NCBI RefSeq assembly: GCF_900156575.1
Contig: NZ_FTNY01000001.1
Span: 124,001-188,000, forward strand
Direction of reading: 5' to 3'
DNA length: 64,000 nt
Source: Chryseobacterium shigense
GTDB taxonomy: Bacteria; Bacteroidota; Bacteroidia; Flavobacteriales; Weeksellaceae
Part shown: positions 43,393 to 52,610 of the stretch, one piece after another
Numbering within the stretch: the first letter of the stretch is position 1
How the letters are laid out: each line of letters begins with the position of its first letter
Made by a program: the position numbers and the translations under genes
Notes under the pieces: generated by a model
Database searches by the model: none
Told to the model about the DNA's origin: nothing
Seen by the model: the letters and a program-made list of their open reading frames with translations, nothing else

Positions 43393-45817
43393 AACCCCTA
43401 TATTACTTTTATTTCTTGTCGGTCTTCCATTATTTGTTTCTGCCCAGCAGAGTGAACGCGTTAACGGAAAGATTATGTTGTCTGAAAAGGTGCCCGTGAA
43501 GAATGCACTTTTAAGATTAGTCAATACGCCGTATCAGGCTAAGACCAACAGTTTAGGAGAATACTATTTTGATAATGTACCACCGGGAGAATATACGCTT
43601 CAGGTGGTTTTAAATGACATTGAATTGATGCGTGAGCAGATTCGTATTGAAAAAGATGTCTTTGAAATTCCGGTGATTTATCCTGAAACAGAAAACAATG
43701 TGATTGAAGGGATTACGGTATATGCCTTCAGCAGAAATAAGTTTCTGGACAGAGACAGTACTTCAATCTCTAAAATGCCTTTAAGAAACATTGAAAATCC
43801 ACAAATGTATACAAGCATCAACCAGCAAATCCTGAAAGAGCAGCTGGTGTATGATATGTCAGATGCTTTAAAAAACGTTCCGGGTATTGTAAAAATGCAG
43901 GGAAGTGCGGGTAGAGCGGGAGACGGAAGTTTCTACTACAATTTAAGAGGTTTTCCTACCAGGGTTTCTATGGTAGACGGTGTTCCTGCGACCACCAACT
44001 CAGAAATTGATCCTGCGGATATTGAACGTATCGACGTCATCAAAGGACCTTCCGGAACGCTTTACGGTGGTGCGGTGAATTCTTTTGGAGGATTAATTAA
44101 TGTGGTGACTAAAAAGCCTAAAGATTATTTCGGCGGAGAAGCTTCTTATCTTTTGGGAAGTTATAACCTGAACCGTGTGACGGCTGATGTTTACGGTCCG
44201 ATTACAGAGTCAAGAAAGACTTTATTCCGTTTGAATGCTGCCTATCAGTATCAAAACGGATTTAGAGATTCTGAATTTAGAAAATCCATGTTTGTGGCGC
44301 CTACATTCAGCTATCAGGTGAATGACCGATTAAAGTTTAATTTGGGAGCTCAGATTTACACATATGAAGGAACCAATACGCCGATCATCTTTTTACCGAG
44401 AACCAGAGCATTCATCGCAACCACTCCGGATGAGCTTGGGTATGATTGGAAAAAATCATATTCGAATAATGATATGAGCTTAAAAGCACCTTCCATTAAT
44501 GTAAAAGCTGAGATTAATTACAAAATTTCAGATCAGTGGACTTCACAGACTTTGATCTCAAGAAATTACAGGAAAACGGAAGGGTTGTATCAGTATCAGT
44601 TCATGAGAGGAGCTACAGATAACCTTCTGGAGCGTAATGTACAGTGGCAAAATGGAGAGGGAGCTTCTACCAGCGTTCAGCAGAACTTTAACGGGGAATT
44701 CAAAATAGGAAAAATTAAAAATAAGGTTCTTGTAGGATTGGATTATTTAAACCAGTCTATGAATAATAACCTTTCTCCAATTGTTGTATTTGATTACATT
44801 GATCCAAGAAATCCTACAGCGCCTATAGCTCCGCCGATAACAGGTACATATGGTAATATAACCAGAGATTTGGCATTACAGAAAATTCAGACTTCTACAG
44901 CACCTTTAGTACGAAATACAGCATCAAGTAATATTTATGGCGCTTATATTTCCGATGCGGTATATATTACAGACCGTTTGGTTACTTTGTTGAGTTTACG
45001 TTTTGACCATTATGAAAGCAAAGGACAGCTTGATTTGGTTAAGAATTCCAATACGGGGCCATTCAATCAGAATGCGTTGTCTCCAAAATTTGGTTTATCT
45101 TATCAGATCATTAAAGAGCGTTTGTCAGCATACGCTAACTACATGAATGGTTTCAGTAATTTAGCTCCGGTTGCGCAGCCACTTGCTGACTACAGTGGAG
45201 ATTTCAAACCGCAGAGGTCTAATCAGTGGGAAGTAGGATTCAAAGGAAATCTTTGGAGAAACAGAGTGAATTTCACAGTAGGATATTACGATATTCTCGT
45301 CAACAATATGTTAAGAGCAGATATTGTGAATCGTGGCGGAACAAACTATAATGTGACCATCCAGGACGGAGAACAGAGAAGCAAAGGGATTGAAATTGAA
45401 ACCATCTTAAACCCTATTCAAGGGCTTAACATTATGGCGGGATATTCTTATAACGACAGTAAGTTTGTAAAAGCTGCTGCTGCTGTAGATGGCCGTCGTC
45501 CATCGTCTTCAGGTCCGGCTAATGTATTCAATTCATGGATAAGCTATATATTGCCGATCCAGGGACTTTCAGGTCTTGGATTAGGTTTTGGGGTGAACCG
45601 TGTGGGTGAGCAGATTAGCGTAGACACTGTGACTACCGGTCAGTTTATATTCCCTTCTTATACTTTAGTGAATGCTTCCGTATCGCTTGAAAAAGAAAGA
45701 TACAGACTAGGATTTAAAATGAATAATTTAGGAAATGCGCAGTATTTCGCTGGGCAGGGTGTTATAGTTGCCCAAATGCCTCGTAACTTTGTGGCGGAGG
45801 TTACTCTTAAGTTTTAA
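43379..45817 (+). CDS. TonB-dependent siderophore receptor
   Basis: The 812-residue protein has a signal peptide (MKIFKTPILLLFLVGLPLFV), an N-terminal carboxypeptidase-regulatory-like beta-sandwich (NGKIMLSEKVPVKNALLRL, NSLGEYYFDNVPPGEYTLQV), a plug domain (DALKNVPGIVKMQGS, IDPADIERIDVIKGPSGTLYGG) and a 22-strand-type barrel ending in phenylalanine (VAEVTLKF). The plug motif VIKGPSGTLYGG identifies the siderophore receptor subfamily. As part of the same operon it is the cognate importer of the ferric siderophore. It overlaps the ligase gene by 14 bases and ends one base before the PepSY gene. Confidence 0.94.
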   Translation: MKIFKTPILLLFLVGLPLFVSAQQSERVNGKIMLSEKVPVKNALLRLVNTPYQAKTNSLGEYYFDNVPPGEYTLQVVLNDIELMREQIRIEKDVFEIPVIYPETENNVIEGITVYAFSRNKFLDRDSTSISKMPLRNIENPQMYTSINQQILKEQLVYDMSDALKNVPGIVKMQGSAGRAGDGSFYYNLRGFPTRVSMVDGVPATTNSEIDPADIERIDVIKGPSGTLYGGAVNSFGGLINVVTKKPKDYFGGEASYLLGSYNLNRVTADVYGPITESRKTLFRLNAAYQYQNGFRDSEFRKSMFVAPTFSYQVNDRLKFNLGAQIYTYEGTNTPIIFLPRTRAFIATTPDELGYDWKKSYSNNDMSLKAPSINVKAEINYKISDQWTSQTLISRNYRKTEGLYQYQFMRGATDNLLERNVQWQNGEGASTSVQQNFNGEFKIGKIKNKVLVGLDYLNQSMNNNLSPIVVFDYIDPRNPTAPIAPPITGTYGNITRDLALQKIQTSTAPLVRNTASSNIYGAYISDAVYITDRLVTLLSLRFDHYESKGQLDLVKNSNTGPFNQNALSPKFGLSYQIIKERLSAYANYMNGFSNLAPVAQPLADYSGDFKPQRSNQWEVGFKGNLWRNRVNFTVGYYDILVNNMLRADIVNRGGTNYNVTIQDGEQRSKGIEIETILNPIQGLNIMAGYSYNDSKFVKAAAAVDGRRPSSSGPANVFNSWISYILPIQGLSGLGLGFGVNRVGEQISVDTVTTGQFIFPSYTLVNASVSLEKERYRLGFKMNNLGNAQYFAGQGVIVAQMPRNFVAEVTLKF

Positions 45818-45818
45818 T

Positions 45819-47003
45819 ATGAATTCTATACTAAGAAAGACAGCATATCAATTACATCTATGGCTCGGACTCACGTCCGGGCTTATAGTTGTCATAATGG
45901 CGGTGACAGGATGTATTCTTGCTTTTGAAAAAGAACTGAAACATGCCATACACCCCGAAAAATATTTCGTCAAAACCATAAAAAAAGAAAAGCTGCAGTT
46001 TTCCGATCTTAAACTAAAAGCTGAGCAGGCACTTCCGGACAGTTTAAAGGTAAGCAGGGTAGAAATATCCTCAGATCCATCCAGAAGCTATGCTTTCCGG
46101 TCTTTGAAAATGGATAAAGAGGCTTTGACCTATTGGGGTTCTTATATTCATTATTACAGAGTGTATGTAGATCCTTACACCGGAAAAGTTCTTGAGGTGG
46201 AAAATGCCAAAAATGATTTTTTTGAAATTGTGATGGATCTTCACCGCAGGCTTTTATTGGGAGAGAAAATTGGTAAAACTATTACGGGATATTCTACACT
46301 GATACTAGCTATCATGCTTTTTTCAGGACTGGTGATCTGGTTTCCACGCAAAATGAATAAGAACGCTTTGAAAGGGATGTTTTTCATTAAGACATCTGCC
46401 AAATGGAAAAGGGTTAATTATGATATGCACAATGTCCTGGGATTTTATGCGGTCATTCCTTTATGCCTTATTTCATACGCTGCTTTGATATGGAATTTTG
46501 AGGATGTAGATCAATGGGTAAAAAAAACACTGAACGGAAAAACGAAAACCGAACAGAAGGCCAAGAGCATTATTCCTTCCGAAGAATCTTCAGACAAGAA
46601 AAATATTTTGAATATGGTCGGAAACAGGGTAGAACAGAGCCTCGCAGATAAGAAATCTGCGCTCATCAGCTTCCCTAAAACAGAAGAAGGAACTTATTAT
46701 GCTGAGGTGACCTATGGAAATAAGCAATACCAGAATGAGCAGTTTAGTTTTGACCAATACTCAGGGAAACTCCTAAAACATCAATCCTACAAAGACAAAA
46801 ACATCGGATACGGAACCGCGCTAAGAGAAAGAAATTATGACCTTCATACAGGAAGCATCTTTGGAATGACAGGCAGGATTTTATATCTATTTGCAGGAAT
46901 GATCGCGGCTTCACTTCCCATCACCGGATTCATTATTTATCTTAACAGAAAAAAGAAGAAACCAAAGAAAAAGAAAGTGAAGGTATTAATCCCTACAAAT
47001 TAA
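45819..47003 (+). CDS. PepSY-domain transmembrane protein (ferric-siderophore reductase-like)
   Basis: The protein of 394 residues starts at ATG 45819, immediately after the receptor stop; the longer in-frame start at 45768 lies inside the receptor gene and is rejected. Helix 1 has LRKTAYQLHLWLGLTSGLIVVIMAVTG, and three more hydrophobic segments follow around residues 170, 205 and 355; PepSY-like repeats lie in the periplasmic loops and conserved histidines (HLWLG, DLHRRLLLG, DMHNVLG, DLHTG) could ligate heme. Such PiuB/FoxB-like proteins release iron from siderophores by reduction at the inner membrane. It is the last gene of the operon, followed by a terminator at 47025. Confidence 0.87.
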   Translation: MNSILRKTAYQLHLWLGLTSGLIVVIMAVTGCILAFEKELKHAIHPEKYFVKTIKKEKLQFSDLKLKAEQALPDSLKVSRVEISSDPSRSYAFRSLKMDKEALTYWGSYIHYYRVYVDPYTGKVLEVENAKNDFFEIVMDLHRRLLLGEKIGKTITGYSTLILAIMLFSGLVIWFPRKMNKNALKGMFFIKTSAKWKRVNYDMHNVLGFYAVIPLCLISYAALIWNFEDVDQWVKKTLNGKTKTEQKAKSIIPSEESSDKKNILNMVGNRVEQSLADKKSALISFPKTEEGTYYAEVTYGNKQYQNEQFSFDQYSGKLLKHQSYKDKNIGYGTALRERNYDLHTGSIFGMTGRILYLFAGMIAASLPITGFIIYLNRKKKKPKKKKVKVLIPTN

Positions 47004-47024
47004 AAAAACAACAAAAATTTAGAT

Positions 47025-47052
47025 AAGTGTAACCTAACCGTTGCACTTTTTT
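47025..47052 (+). terminator. Terminator of the siderophore operon
   Basis: Stem AAGTGTAAC/GTTGCACTT (9 bp, one T-G pair), loop CTAACC and six T residues, 22 bases after the PepSY stop. Confidence 0.85.
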
Positions 47053-47503
47053 CATCTAAGATCTTCCAGAATTCACAAAATCATAAACCCAAAAAACGCA
47101 AACATCTGTGAAAATCCGTGTCATCTGTGGTTAATTTTACATTTTTATTTACAATAAAACAAAACTGTTTTTTCTCACTGAAATTTTAATCCTACGCTTT
47201 TTTAAACATTAAGATAAATGAAGAGAGTAAGGTTATTTAAGAAAAATCAAATGATTTTTTTAAGTTGTACGCCTTAAAGCAAAGCTCAAACTTAATATTC
47301 TTAAAAGCTTAATAATACTTAATGGTTTAAAATATTATCTCTCGCAGATTAAAAAGATCGGCAGATCTTTCTGTTATACTAAAGAAAATCAGAGATTTTC
47401 ACAAAAACTTAAGTGTACTTTTTTGCAATAGAATTTTAAACTATAAATAACTTAAGTGTTAAAAGCTTTTGTCACTTTTGTGGTTGATAATCCTCAGCTA
47501 ATT
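47053..47503. other. Convergent spacer with repeats
   Basis: No gene is seen. It contains the second 131-bp palindromic element and AT-rich sequence with GTGAAAATCCGTGTCATCTG-like wording that resembles low-grade dispersed repeats of Chryseobacterium intergenic DNA. Confidence 0.5.
47201..47331. repeat. 131-bp palindromic element, copy 2
   Basis: The terminal repeats are TTTAAACATTAAG (one base shorter than copy 1) and CTTAATGGTTTAAA. It shares with copy 1 the central AAGAAAAATCAAATGATTTT hairpin and the AAAGC..AAGCT stretch. It lies in another convergent spacer, as copy 1 does. Confidence 0.75.
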
Positions 47504-48991
47504 TTACAACAATTTTTTCACTTGCCCAGAAAGAATTTCAATACTCTTCTCCATTTCCTCAAAGTTGAGATTTCCAAAACCCAGCCTCATCGCCGTAAGA
47601 TCTTTTCTCTGGTAAAGCAGTGTTTTAGGAATAAACAGATTGTTCTGCGCGCAGTTCCGGCTCAGCTGCATTAGATTGACAGGGACTTTCCATTCCAGCC
47701 AGAAAGCAAGACCTCCGGAAGGTTTTTGAAACTGTATATATTCGTCCAGGTTTTCCTTAAGAAGTTCTGCAAAATGGTCGCGTCTTTCCTGATACACCTT
47801 TAAAGATTTTTTCAGATAACGATGTATTTCTCCTTCCTCAATCATCTCACCCAAAGCTCTTTCCATTAAAATGTCACCCTGACGGTCTATAATTCCAAGA
47901 TATTTCCTCATCTCAACCATCAGATTTTCCGGAGCAACAATAAATCCGGTCCTGAAACCCGGAGCCAACGATTTTCCAAAAGATCCGATATAAATCACCA
48001 TTCCTTTCGTATCTGCACTTGCCAACGGAAGAATGGGGCTTTTGTCGTAATGAAATTCATAATCGTAATCATCTTCAAGGATAATAAAGCCGTATTCATG
48101 AGCAAGATCGAGCAGTTCAAGTCGTCGCTGAGCACTTAAAGCAACGGTAGTAGGATAGTGGTGGTGCGGCGTGAGATAAAGCATCCGGATTTTCTGCTTT
48201 TTACAGGCTTCCCGGACATGTTCAACGATAATTCCTTCCTCATCTATCGGCAGAGAGAGAATATTCACACCTGCTTTCTGGAAAATCATATTAACGGAAA
48301 AATAACTCAAAGCGCCTACCAATACGGTGTCTCCCGCAGAAAGAAGAATTTCGGAAACGATATAAATACTCATTTCTGTGCTTCGGGTGATAAGAAGATT
48401 GTTCTTTGAAATAGGCAGTCCACGGGAGAGATTAAGGTAATGCGACAGATGTTCCTTAAAAAATTCACTACCATCATGATTATAATGCCCCAACATTTTC
48501 TGGTTGGATTTTCTTCTAAGAATAGAACTGTAAAACCTCGAATGCTGCCCGATCTGAGTCAGTCTGATATCCGGAACCCCGTCGTTAAAAACATACTGGC
48601 AGTCTGAATGTTCAAATGGATTATCCAAAATATTGGAAGTTTTGAATGAAAAACCTGTCGTCTCAGGATAATTCTGAAGATTATCTTTTTCAAAATCTTT
48701 AACCTTTACGGGCTTTTCCTGATTTTCTCCAATGATGAACGTTCCTTTATTCGGAAGGCTTTCCACCCAGCCCTGTGCAGATAATTCGTCATAAACAGCC
48801 ACAGCAGTATTCCTGTGGATTTCCAGAACTTCACTGAAAGCTCTGGTTCCCGGTAATTTGGTGCCATAGGGCAGAAACCCTCGCTGAATAGCATTGATCA
48901 ATTGATTGGCGATCTGCATATAGATTGAAGTCTCTGAATTTCTGTCAATTTCTATAAAACTTTCGTAAGGAATTTTAACCGGACCATCCAT
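47504..48991 (-). CDS. MocR-type GntR/aminotransferase regulator
   Basis: The 495-residue protein has an N-terminal GntR winged HTH (residues about 15-85, TSIYMQIANQLINAIQRGFL, AVAVYDELSAQGWVES) and a C-terminal fold-I PLP domain (about 120-495) with the ILEDDYDYEF segment and the PLP-binding Lys in GSFGKSLAPGFR. MocR regulators sense PLP or amino compounds. It is divergent from the biotin operon (start at 49139); two operon enzymes (BioF, BioA) need PLP. Its start codon region contains one arm of a 9-bp inverted repeat whose other arm lies before the operon promoter, so control of the biotin operon and itself is a reasonable inference. Confidence 0.9.
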   Translation of the reverse strand: MDGPVKIPYESFIEIDRNSETSIYMQIANQLINAIQRGFLPYGTKLPGTRAFSEVLEIHRNTAVAVYDELSAQGWVESLPNKGTFIIGENQEKPVKVKDFEKDNLQNYPETTGFSFKTSNILDNPFEHSDCQYVFNDGVPDIRLTQIGQHSRFYSSILRRKSNQKMLGHYNHDGSEFFKEHLSHYLNLSRGLPISKNNLLITRSTEMSIYIVSEILLSAGDTVLVGALSYFSVNMIFQKAGVNILSLPIDEEGIIVEHVREACKKQKIRMLYLTPHHHYPTTVALSAQRRLELLDLAHEYGFIILEDDYDYEFHYDKSPILPLASADTKGMVIYIGSFGKSLAPGFRTGFIVAPENLMVEMRKYLGIIDRQGDILMERALGEMIEEGEIHRYLKKSLKVYQERRDHFAELLKENLDEYIQFQKPSGGLAFWLEWKVPVNLMQLSRNCAQNNLFIPKTLLYQRKDLTAMRLGFGNLNFEEMEKSIEILSGQVKKLL

Positions 48992-49023
48992 AATCTTAAA
49001 ACTGGCACCTTTTAATGGTCCGG
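48979..49023. promoter_or_regulatory. Spaced inverted repeat, candidate MocR operator
   Basis: CCGGACCAT at 48979-48987 and its exact complement ATGGTCCGG at 49015-49023 lie 36 bases apart centre to centre. The left arm is inside codons 2-5 of the MocR gene; the right arm lies 8 bases before a -7 box. Confidence 0.55.
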
Positions 49024-49031
49024 CAATATAC

Positions 49032-49039
49032 TAATTTTG
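49032..49039 (+). promoter_or_regulatory. -7 box of the biotin operon
   Basis: TAATTTTG is a perfect TAnnTTTG match 100 bases before the first gene. No good -33 TTTG lies at the right distance, which fits an activator- or repressor-controlled promoter with the adjacent inverted repeat. Confidence 0.55.
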
Positions 49040-49101
49040 GATCAGAATAAATGAAAAGTTACGAGATAGGAGGTCTACAAGCAATGATAAGAATATTAAA
49101 T

Positions 49102-49122
49102 CTCGACACTCGCAACCCAAAC
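49102..49122. repeat. Heptad array before the biotin operon
   Basis: CTCGACA, CTCGCAA, CCCAAAC: three 7-base steps of the CTCGnAA type, also seen at 50887. Confidence 0.45.
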
Positions 49123-49138
49123 CAAAATTGATAAACCT

Positions 49139-49762
49139 ATGGAATTTCATCAACTGCTTGAAAAAATCGTCCAGGACGGCGGAACTCACGCCAAATGGCT
49201 GAACACCCTTTCGTTCATGGAAAATGCCGGTGCCAGAAAGATCTCCAAATGTGAGCATCCGGTTTCTGTCACGCTGATCCAGCTGAAACATGCTGCTGAA
49301 GAGCATCGTCACGCTTATTATCTAAAAAAACAGATTTTAAAGATAGATCCCGAGTTGTGTAAAACCTATGACGCAAACGAACTTCTGGCTCCGGTCGCTA
49401 CCCGACAGTATCTTCATTCGCTGGATGTAAAAGCCTGTAGATACCTTCAGACTGTATTTAACCTGAATAAAGAAGAACTGAAATACGCAGCTTATCTTTT
49501 TGTGACGTATGCAATTGAAGTCCGTGCCGATGAACTGTACCCGGTATATCAGGATATTCTGACCAATAAATCTTCAAGAATTATGGTGAAATCTATTATT
49601 CTGGAAGAGGAAGGACATCTTGAGGAAATGATCAATCAGTTAAATGAATTTTCCGCTGACTGGCAGCAGCACGCAGAAACGATTTTGACCATAGAAAAAG
49701 AATTGCATGATCAGTGGATCGATGCCATCGCAGAGGAAGTTTCAGAGTTGAATTATGCTTAA
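49139..49762 (+). CDS. Ferritin-like di-iron protein of the biotin operon
   Basis: The 207-residue helical protein is not a known biotin enzyme. Two ExxH motifs are visible, E55-x-x-H58 (in HAAEEHRHAY) and E157-x-x-H160 (in ILEEEGHLEE), with a further Glu127 in AIEVRADEL between them. This is the ligand pattern of ferritin-like di-iron carboxylate proteins (rubrerythrin or tRNA hydroxylase-like), read from motifs only. It is the first gene of the operon and overlaps bioF by 8 bases, so it is coupled to biotin synthesis. No pimeloyl-forming gene (bioC, bioH, bioG, bioI, bioW) is visible in the window. An oxidative role in making or cleaving the pimelate precursor is a hypothesis. Confidence 0.6.
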   Translation: MEFHQLLEKIVQDGGTHAKWLNTLSFMENAGARKISKCEHPVSVTLIQLKHAAEEHRHAYYLKKQILKIDPELCKTYDANELLAPVATRQYLHSLDVKACRYLQTVFNLNKEELKYAAYLFVTYAIEVRADELYPVYQDILTNKSSRIMVKSIILEEEGHLEEMINQLNEFSADWQQHAETILTIEKELHDQWIDAIAEEVSELNYA

Positions 49763-50855
49763 AAAATTTCAGGAAGCACTTGACAAAAGAAAAGAAGCGA
49801 GCATACTAAGAACTTTAAAGCCAAAATCAGCTGGGATTGATTTTTATTCCAATGACTATCTTGGATTAGCCGGAAATGAAGAACTTCAGGCACAACTGCT
49901 TCAGAAGGTTAAGGGAAATCCGAAACTTCTTTCAGGAAGCTCCGGTTCAAGGTTGATCAGCGGAAACAGCAATATAACCGATGAAACAGAAGAGTATATT
50001 TCTGAACAGCATCAATATCCTGCAGCTCTGCTTTTTTCTTCCGGTTACAATGCGAATCTGGCTTTATTTTCCACACTGCCGGACCGTCATGACACGATTA
50101 TTGTTGATGAGCAGATCCACCGTTCTGTTCATGATGCGTGCAGGATGTCTTATGCCCGGAAATTAAAATTCCGTCACAATGATGCGGAAGATCTGGAAAG
50201 TATCCTGAAAAAGCAAACCGGATCATGTTTTATTGCTGTAGAAAGCCTTTATTCTATGGATGGAGATCTGGCGCCTCTTCAGGAAATTGTTGCTCTGGCA
50301 AAAAAATATAATGCAACACTGATTGTAGATGAAGCCCATGCTTTCGGCGTTTTCGGATATGGTTTGATTGAGAAATATCAATTACAGAATGATGTCTTTG
50401 CCACCGTAATGACTTATGGAAAAGCTTTAGGCGCCCATGGAGCAGCTATTCTTTGTGATGAAACCGTAAAGTCTTATCTAGTGAATTTTGCGTCTCCGTT
50501 TATCTATACAACCGCAGCTCAGGATTTTTTATGGATGGCTATTAAAACCGGATATGAATTTTTAAAGCAAAAACCGGAACTATCAGAAAAGCTTCATCAG
50601 AATATTAAAATTTTCAGAAATCAAACTATAGAAACACCATCTTCGGAATTGAGTCCGATACAGGCTGTATTGGTTCCGGACAATCATCAATTAAGAAGTT
50701 TACAGAAAGCACTATTTGATCATAATTTCTTAACCTATGCCGTATATAGTCCAACAGTAAAAGTAGGAACTGAAAGACTCAGAATATGCCTCCACAGCTT
50801 CAATACCGAAAAAGAAATTATAGAACTCACAGGACTCATCAAAGCATTCCTTTAA
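49755..50855 (+). CDS. bioF: 8-amino-7-oxononanoate synthase BioF
   Basis: The 366-residue protein is a PLP enzyme of the alpha-oxoamine synthase family that condenses a pimeloyl thioester with alanine. GSSGSRLISGN, the cofactor motif VDEAHAFGVFG and the PLP-binding Lys in TYGKALGAHG are clear. Its start overlaps the end of the di-iron-like gene as ATGCTTAA. Length is slightly shorter than E. coli BioF (384), typical for Bacteroidetes. Operon context with bioD, bioB and bioA makes the assignment secure over other oxoamine synthases such as Kbl. Confidence 0.94.
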   Translation: MLKKFQEALDKRKEASILRTLKPKSAGIDFYSNDYLGLAGNEELQAQLLQKVKGNPKLLSGSSGSRLISGNSNITDETEEYISEQHQYPAALLFSSGYNANLALFSTLPDRHDTIIVDEQIHRSVHDACRMSYARKLKFRHNDAEDLESILKKQTGSCFIAVESLYSMDGDLAPLQEIVALAKKYNATLIVDEAHAFGVFGYGLIEKYQLQNDVFATVMTYGKALGAHGAAILCDETVKSYLVNFASPFIYTTAAQDFLWMAIKTGYEFLKQKPELSEKLHQNIKIFRNQTIETPSSELSPIQAVLVPDNHQLRSLQKALFDHNFLTYAVYSPTVKVGTERLRICLHSFNTEKEIIELTGLIKAFL

Positions 50856-50886
50856 ACCAAACAAAAATTAATATTTAAACCTAAAT

Positions 50887-50921
50887 CCCGAATCACGCAT
50901 CTCGAAACCCGTAACCCGCAT
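50887..50921. repeat. Heptad array abutting the bioD start codon
   Basis: Five 7-base steps: CCCGAAT, CACGCAT, CTCGAAA, CCCGTAA, CCCGCAT; the last two bases are the first two bases of the bioD ATG. The array fills the ribosome-binding region and contains no Shine-Dalgarno sequence. Confidence 0.6.
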
Positions 50922-51534
50922 GACCCAACTATTCATCACCGGCATAGGCACCGAAGTAGGAAAAACAATTTGCTCTGCCGTTCTAACACAATATTTTAAA
51001 GCCGACTACTGGAAACCCGTACAATCCGGAGATCTGGACTACACGGACAGCCATAAAATAGAATCATGGACAGAAAATACAGTCTGTCATCCGGAAACTT
51101 ACAGTTTTAAGCTGGCTGCATCACCGCATCAGTCGGCACGGGAAGAAAATGTACAGATCGATCTTGATCAGTTTCATCTGCCTGAAACACAGAACAGTCT
51201 TATTGTAGAAGGGGCCGGAGGATTGATGGTACCCCTTACAGATGATATTTTCATGATCGATCTGATAGAAAAACTGGATCTTCCGGTAGCATTGGTGGTG
51301 AGGAATTATTTAGGATGTATCAATCATACTTTGCTTTCCATCATGGCGTTAGAACAGAAAAAACTCAAACTGGAATATCTGATCCTCAACGGAGTTTTTC
51401 CTCCGGATACTGAAAGAGTGATCTGCAACTTTATTAAAAGAGAAACGAGAATCATCCGTATCCCTGAAATTGATCAACCCACAAAAGACAGCATTAAGGC
51501 TGCCGCAGAACAATTAACAAAAACAAAATTATGA
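50920..51534 (+). CDS. bioD: Dethiobiotin synthetase BioD
   Basis: The 204-residue protein has the P-loop GTEVGKT at residues 10-16, the substrate segment KPVQSGD, and [11 protein letters not shown], all diagnostic of dethiobiotin synthetase, which closes the ureido ring of DAPA with CO2 and ATP. The start codon directly follows a heptad repeat array instead of a ribosome-binding site. It overlaps bioB by four bases (ATGA), so BioB is translated with it. Confidence 0.95.
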   Translation: MTQLFITGIGTEVGKTICSAVLTQYFKADYWKPVQSGDLDYTDSHKIESWTENTVCHPETYSFKLAASPHQSAREENVQIDLDQFHLPETQNSLIVEGAGGLMVPLTDDIFMIDLIEKLDLPVALVVRNYLGCINHTLLSIMALEQKKLKLEYLILNGVFPPDTERVICNFIKRETRIIRIPEIDQPTKDSIKAAAEQLTKTKL

Positions 51535-52526
51535 TAATGGACCAAAAAACAACCGTAAGAAACAACTGGACAAAAGAAGAGATAGAAGAAATTTACCACC
51601 AGCCTTTGCTGGAACTGATTTATAAAGCATCTACCGTTCACCGTGAATGGCACGATCCGTCAGAAGTACAGATTTCCACCTTATTATCCATCAAAACAGG
51701 AGGATGTCCTGAAGACTGTTCCTACTGTGGTCAGGCGGCACGTTACCATACCAATATTAAAGTACAGGCATTGCTTCCGACAGAAACAGTTATTGCCCAC
51801 GCTCAGAAAGCAAAAGATAGCGGTTCATCCCGTTTCTGTATGGCTGCAGCATGGCGTGAAGTCCGAAACAACCGTGATTTTGACCGTGTCATTGATATGG
51901 TAAAAGGAGTGAATGAGCTTGGACTTGAAGTATGCTGTACTTTAGGAATGCTTACCGAAGAGCAGGCTATCCGTCTTCAGGAAGCAGGTTTATACGCTTA
52001 CAACCACAATCTGGATACTTCTGAGCAGTATTATGAAGAAATCATTTCGACCAGAACTTTCGATAACAGGATTAATACGATCAATAACGTAAGAAATGCA
52101 GGAATAACGGTATGTTCCGGAGGGATTATAGGACTTGGAGAAACGCATAGAGACCGAATTTCAATGCTTTTAACCTTAGCGACTATGCCAAAACATCCGG
52201 AATCTGTTCCCATCAATGCTTTAGCCAGAGTGGCAGGAACACCGCTTGAAGACAACGAAAAAGTAGACACTTGGGAAATGGTCAGAATGATTGCTACAGC
52301 AAGGATTGTTATGCCTGCATCCATGGTGAGATTAAGCGCAGGACGTATCGAAATGAATGAAACAGAACAGGCGTGGTGCTTTATGGCCGGAGCCAATTCT
52401 ATCTTTACAGGAGAAAGAGAAACCTTACTGGTAACACCAAATCCGGGCGTGTCCGAAGATATGCAGATGCTGGAAAAACTGGGTCTGAAACCGATGAAGA
52501 TGAAGGAGAAGAGTAGTTGTTGTTAA
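51531..52526 (+). CDS. bioB: Biotin synthase BioB
   Basis: The 331-residue radical-SAM enzyme inserts sulfur into dethiobiotin. The 4Fe-4S motif CxxxCxxC is CPEDCSYC at residues 59-66, with conserved YNHNLDTS and AGRIEMNE downstream for the 2Fe-2S cluster and substrate. The start overlaps the bioD stop; an alternative ATG lies two codons later. A spacer of 113 bases with heptad repeats follows before bioA. Confidence 0.97.
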   Translation: MIMDQKTTVRNNWTKEEIEEIYHQPLLELIYKASTVHREWHDPSEVQISTLLSIKTGGCPEDCSYCGQAARYHTNIKVQALLPTETVIAHAQKAKDSGSSRFCMAAAWREVRNNRDFDRVIDMVKGVNELGLEVCCTLGMLTEEQAIRLQEAGLYAYNHNLDTSEQYYEEIISTRTFDNRINTINNVRNAGITVCSGGIIGLGETHRDRISMLLTLATMPKHPESVPINALARVAGTPLEDNEKVDTWEMVRMIATARIVMPASMVRLSAGRIEMNETEQAWCFMAGANSIFTGERETLLVTPNPGVSEDMQMLEKLGLKPMKMKEKSSCC

Positions 52527-52531
52527 CTAGG

Positions 52532-52552
52532 TTCGGGACGCGGGGTTCAGGT
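52532..52552. repeat. Heptad array after bioB
   Basis: TTCGGGA, CGCGGGG, TTCAGGT, the same words and order as at 5329-5349 (TTCGGGG, CGCGAAA, TTCGGGT). Confidence 0.5.
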
Positions 52553-52610
52553 TTATAAGGCGTTGTTTTCTAAGTTACGGGTTGACTTATAGAACTTCAA
52601 TCTCCTCTCT

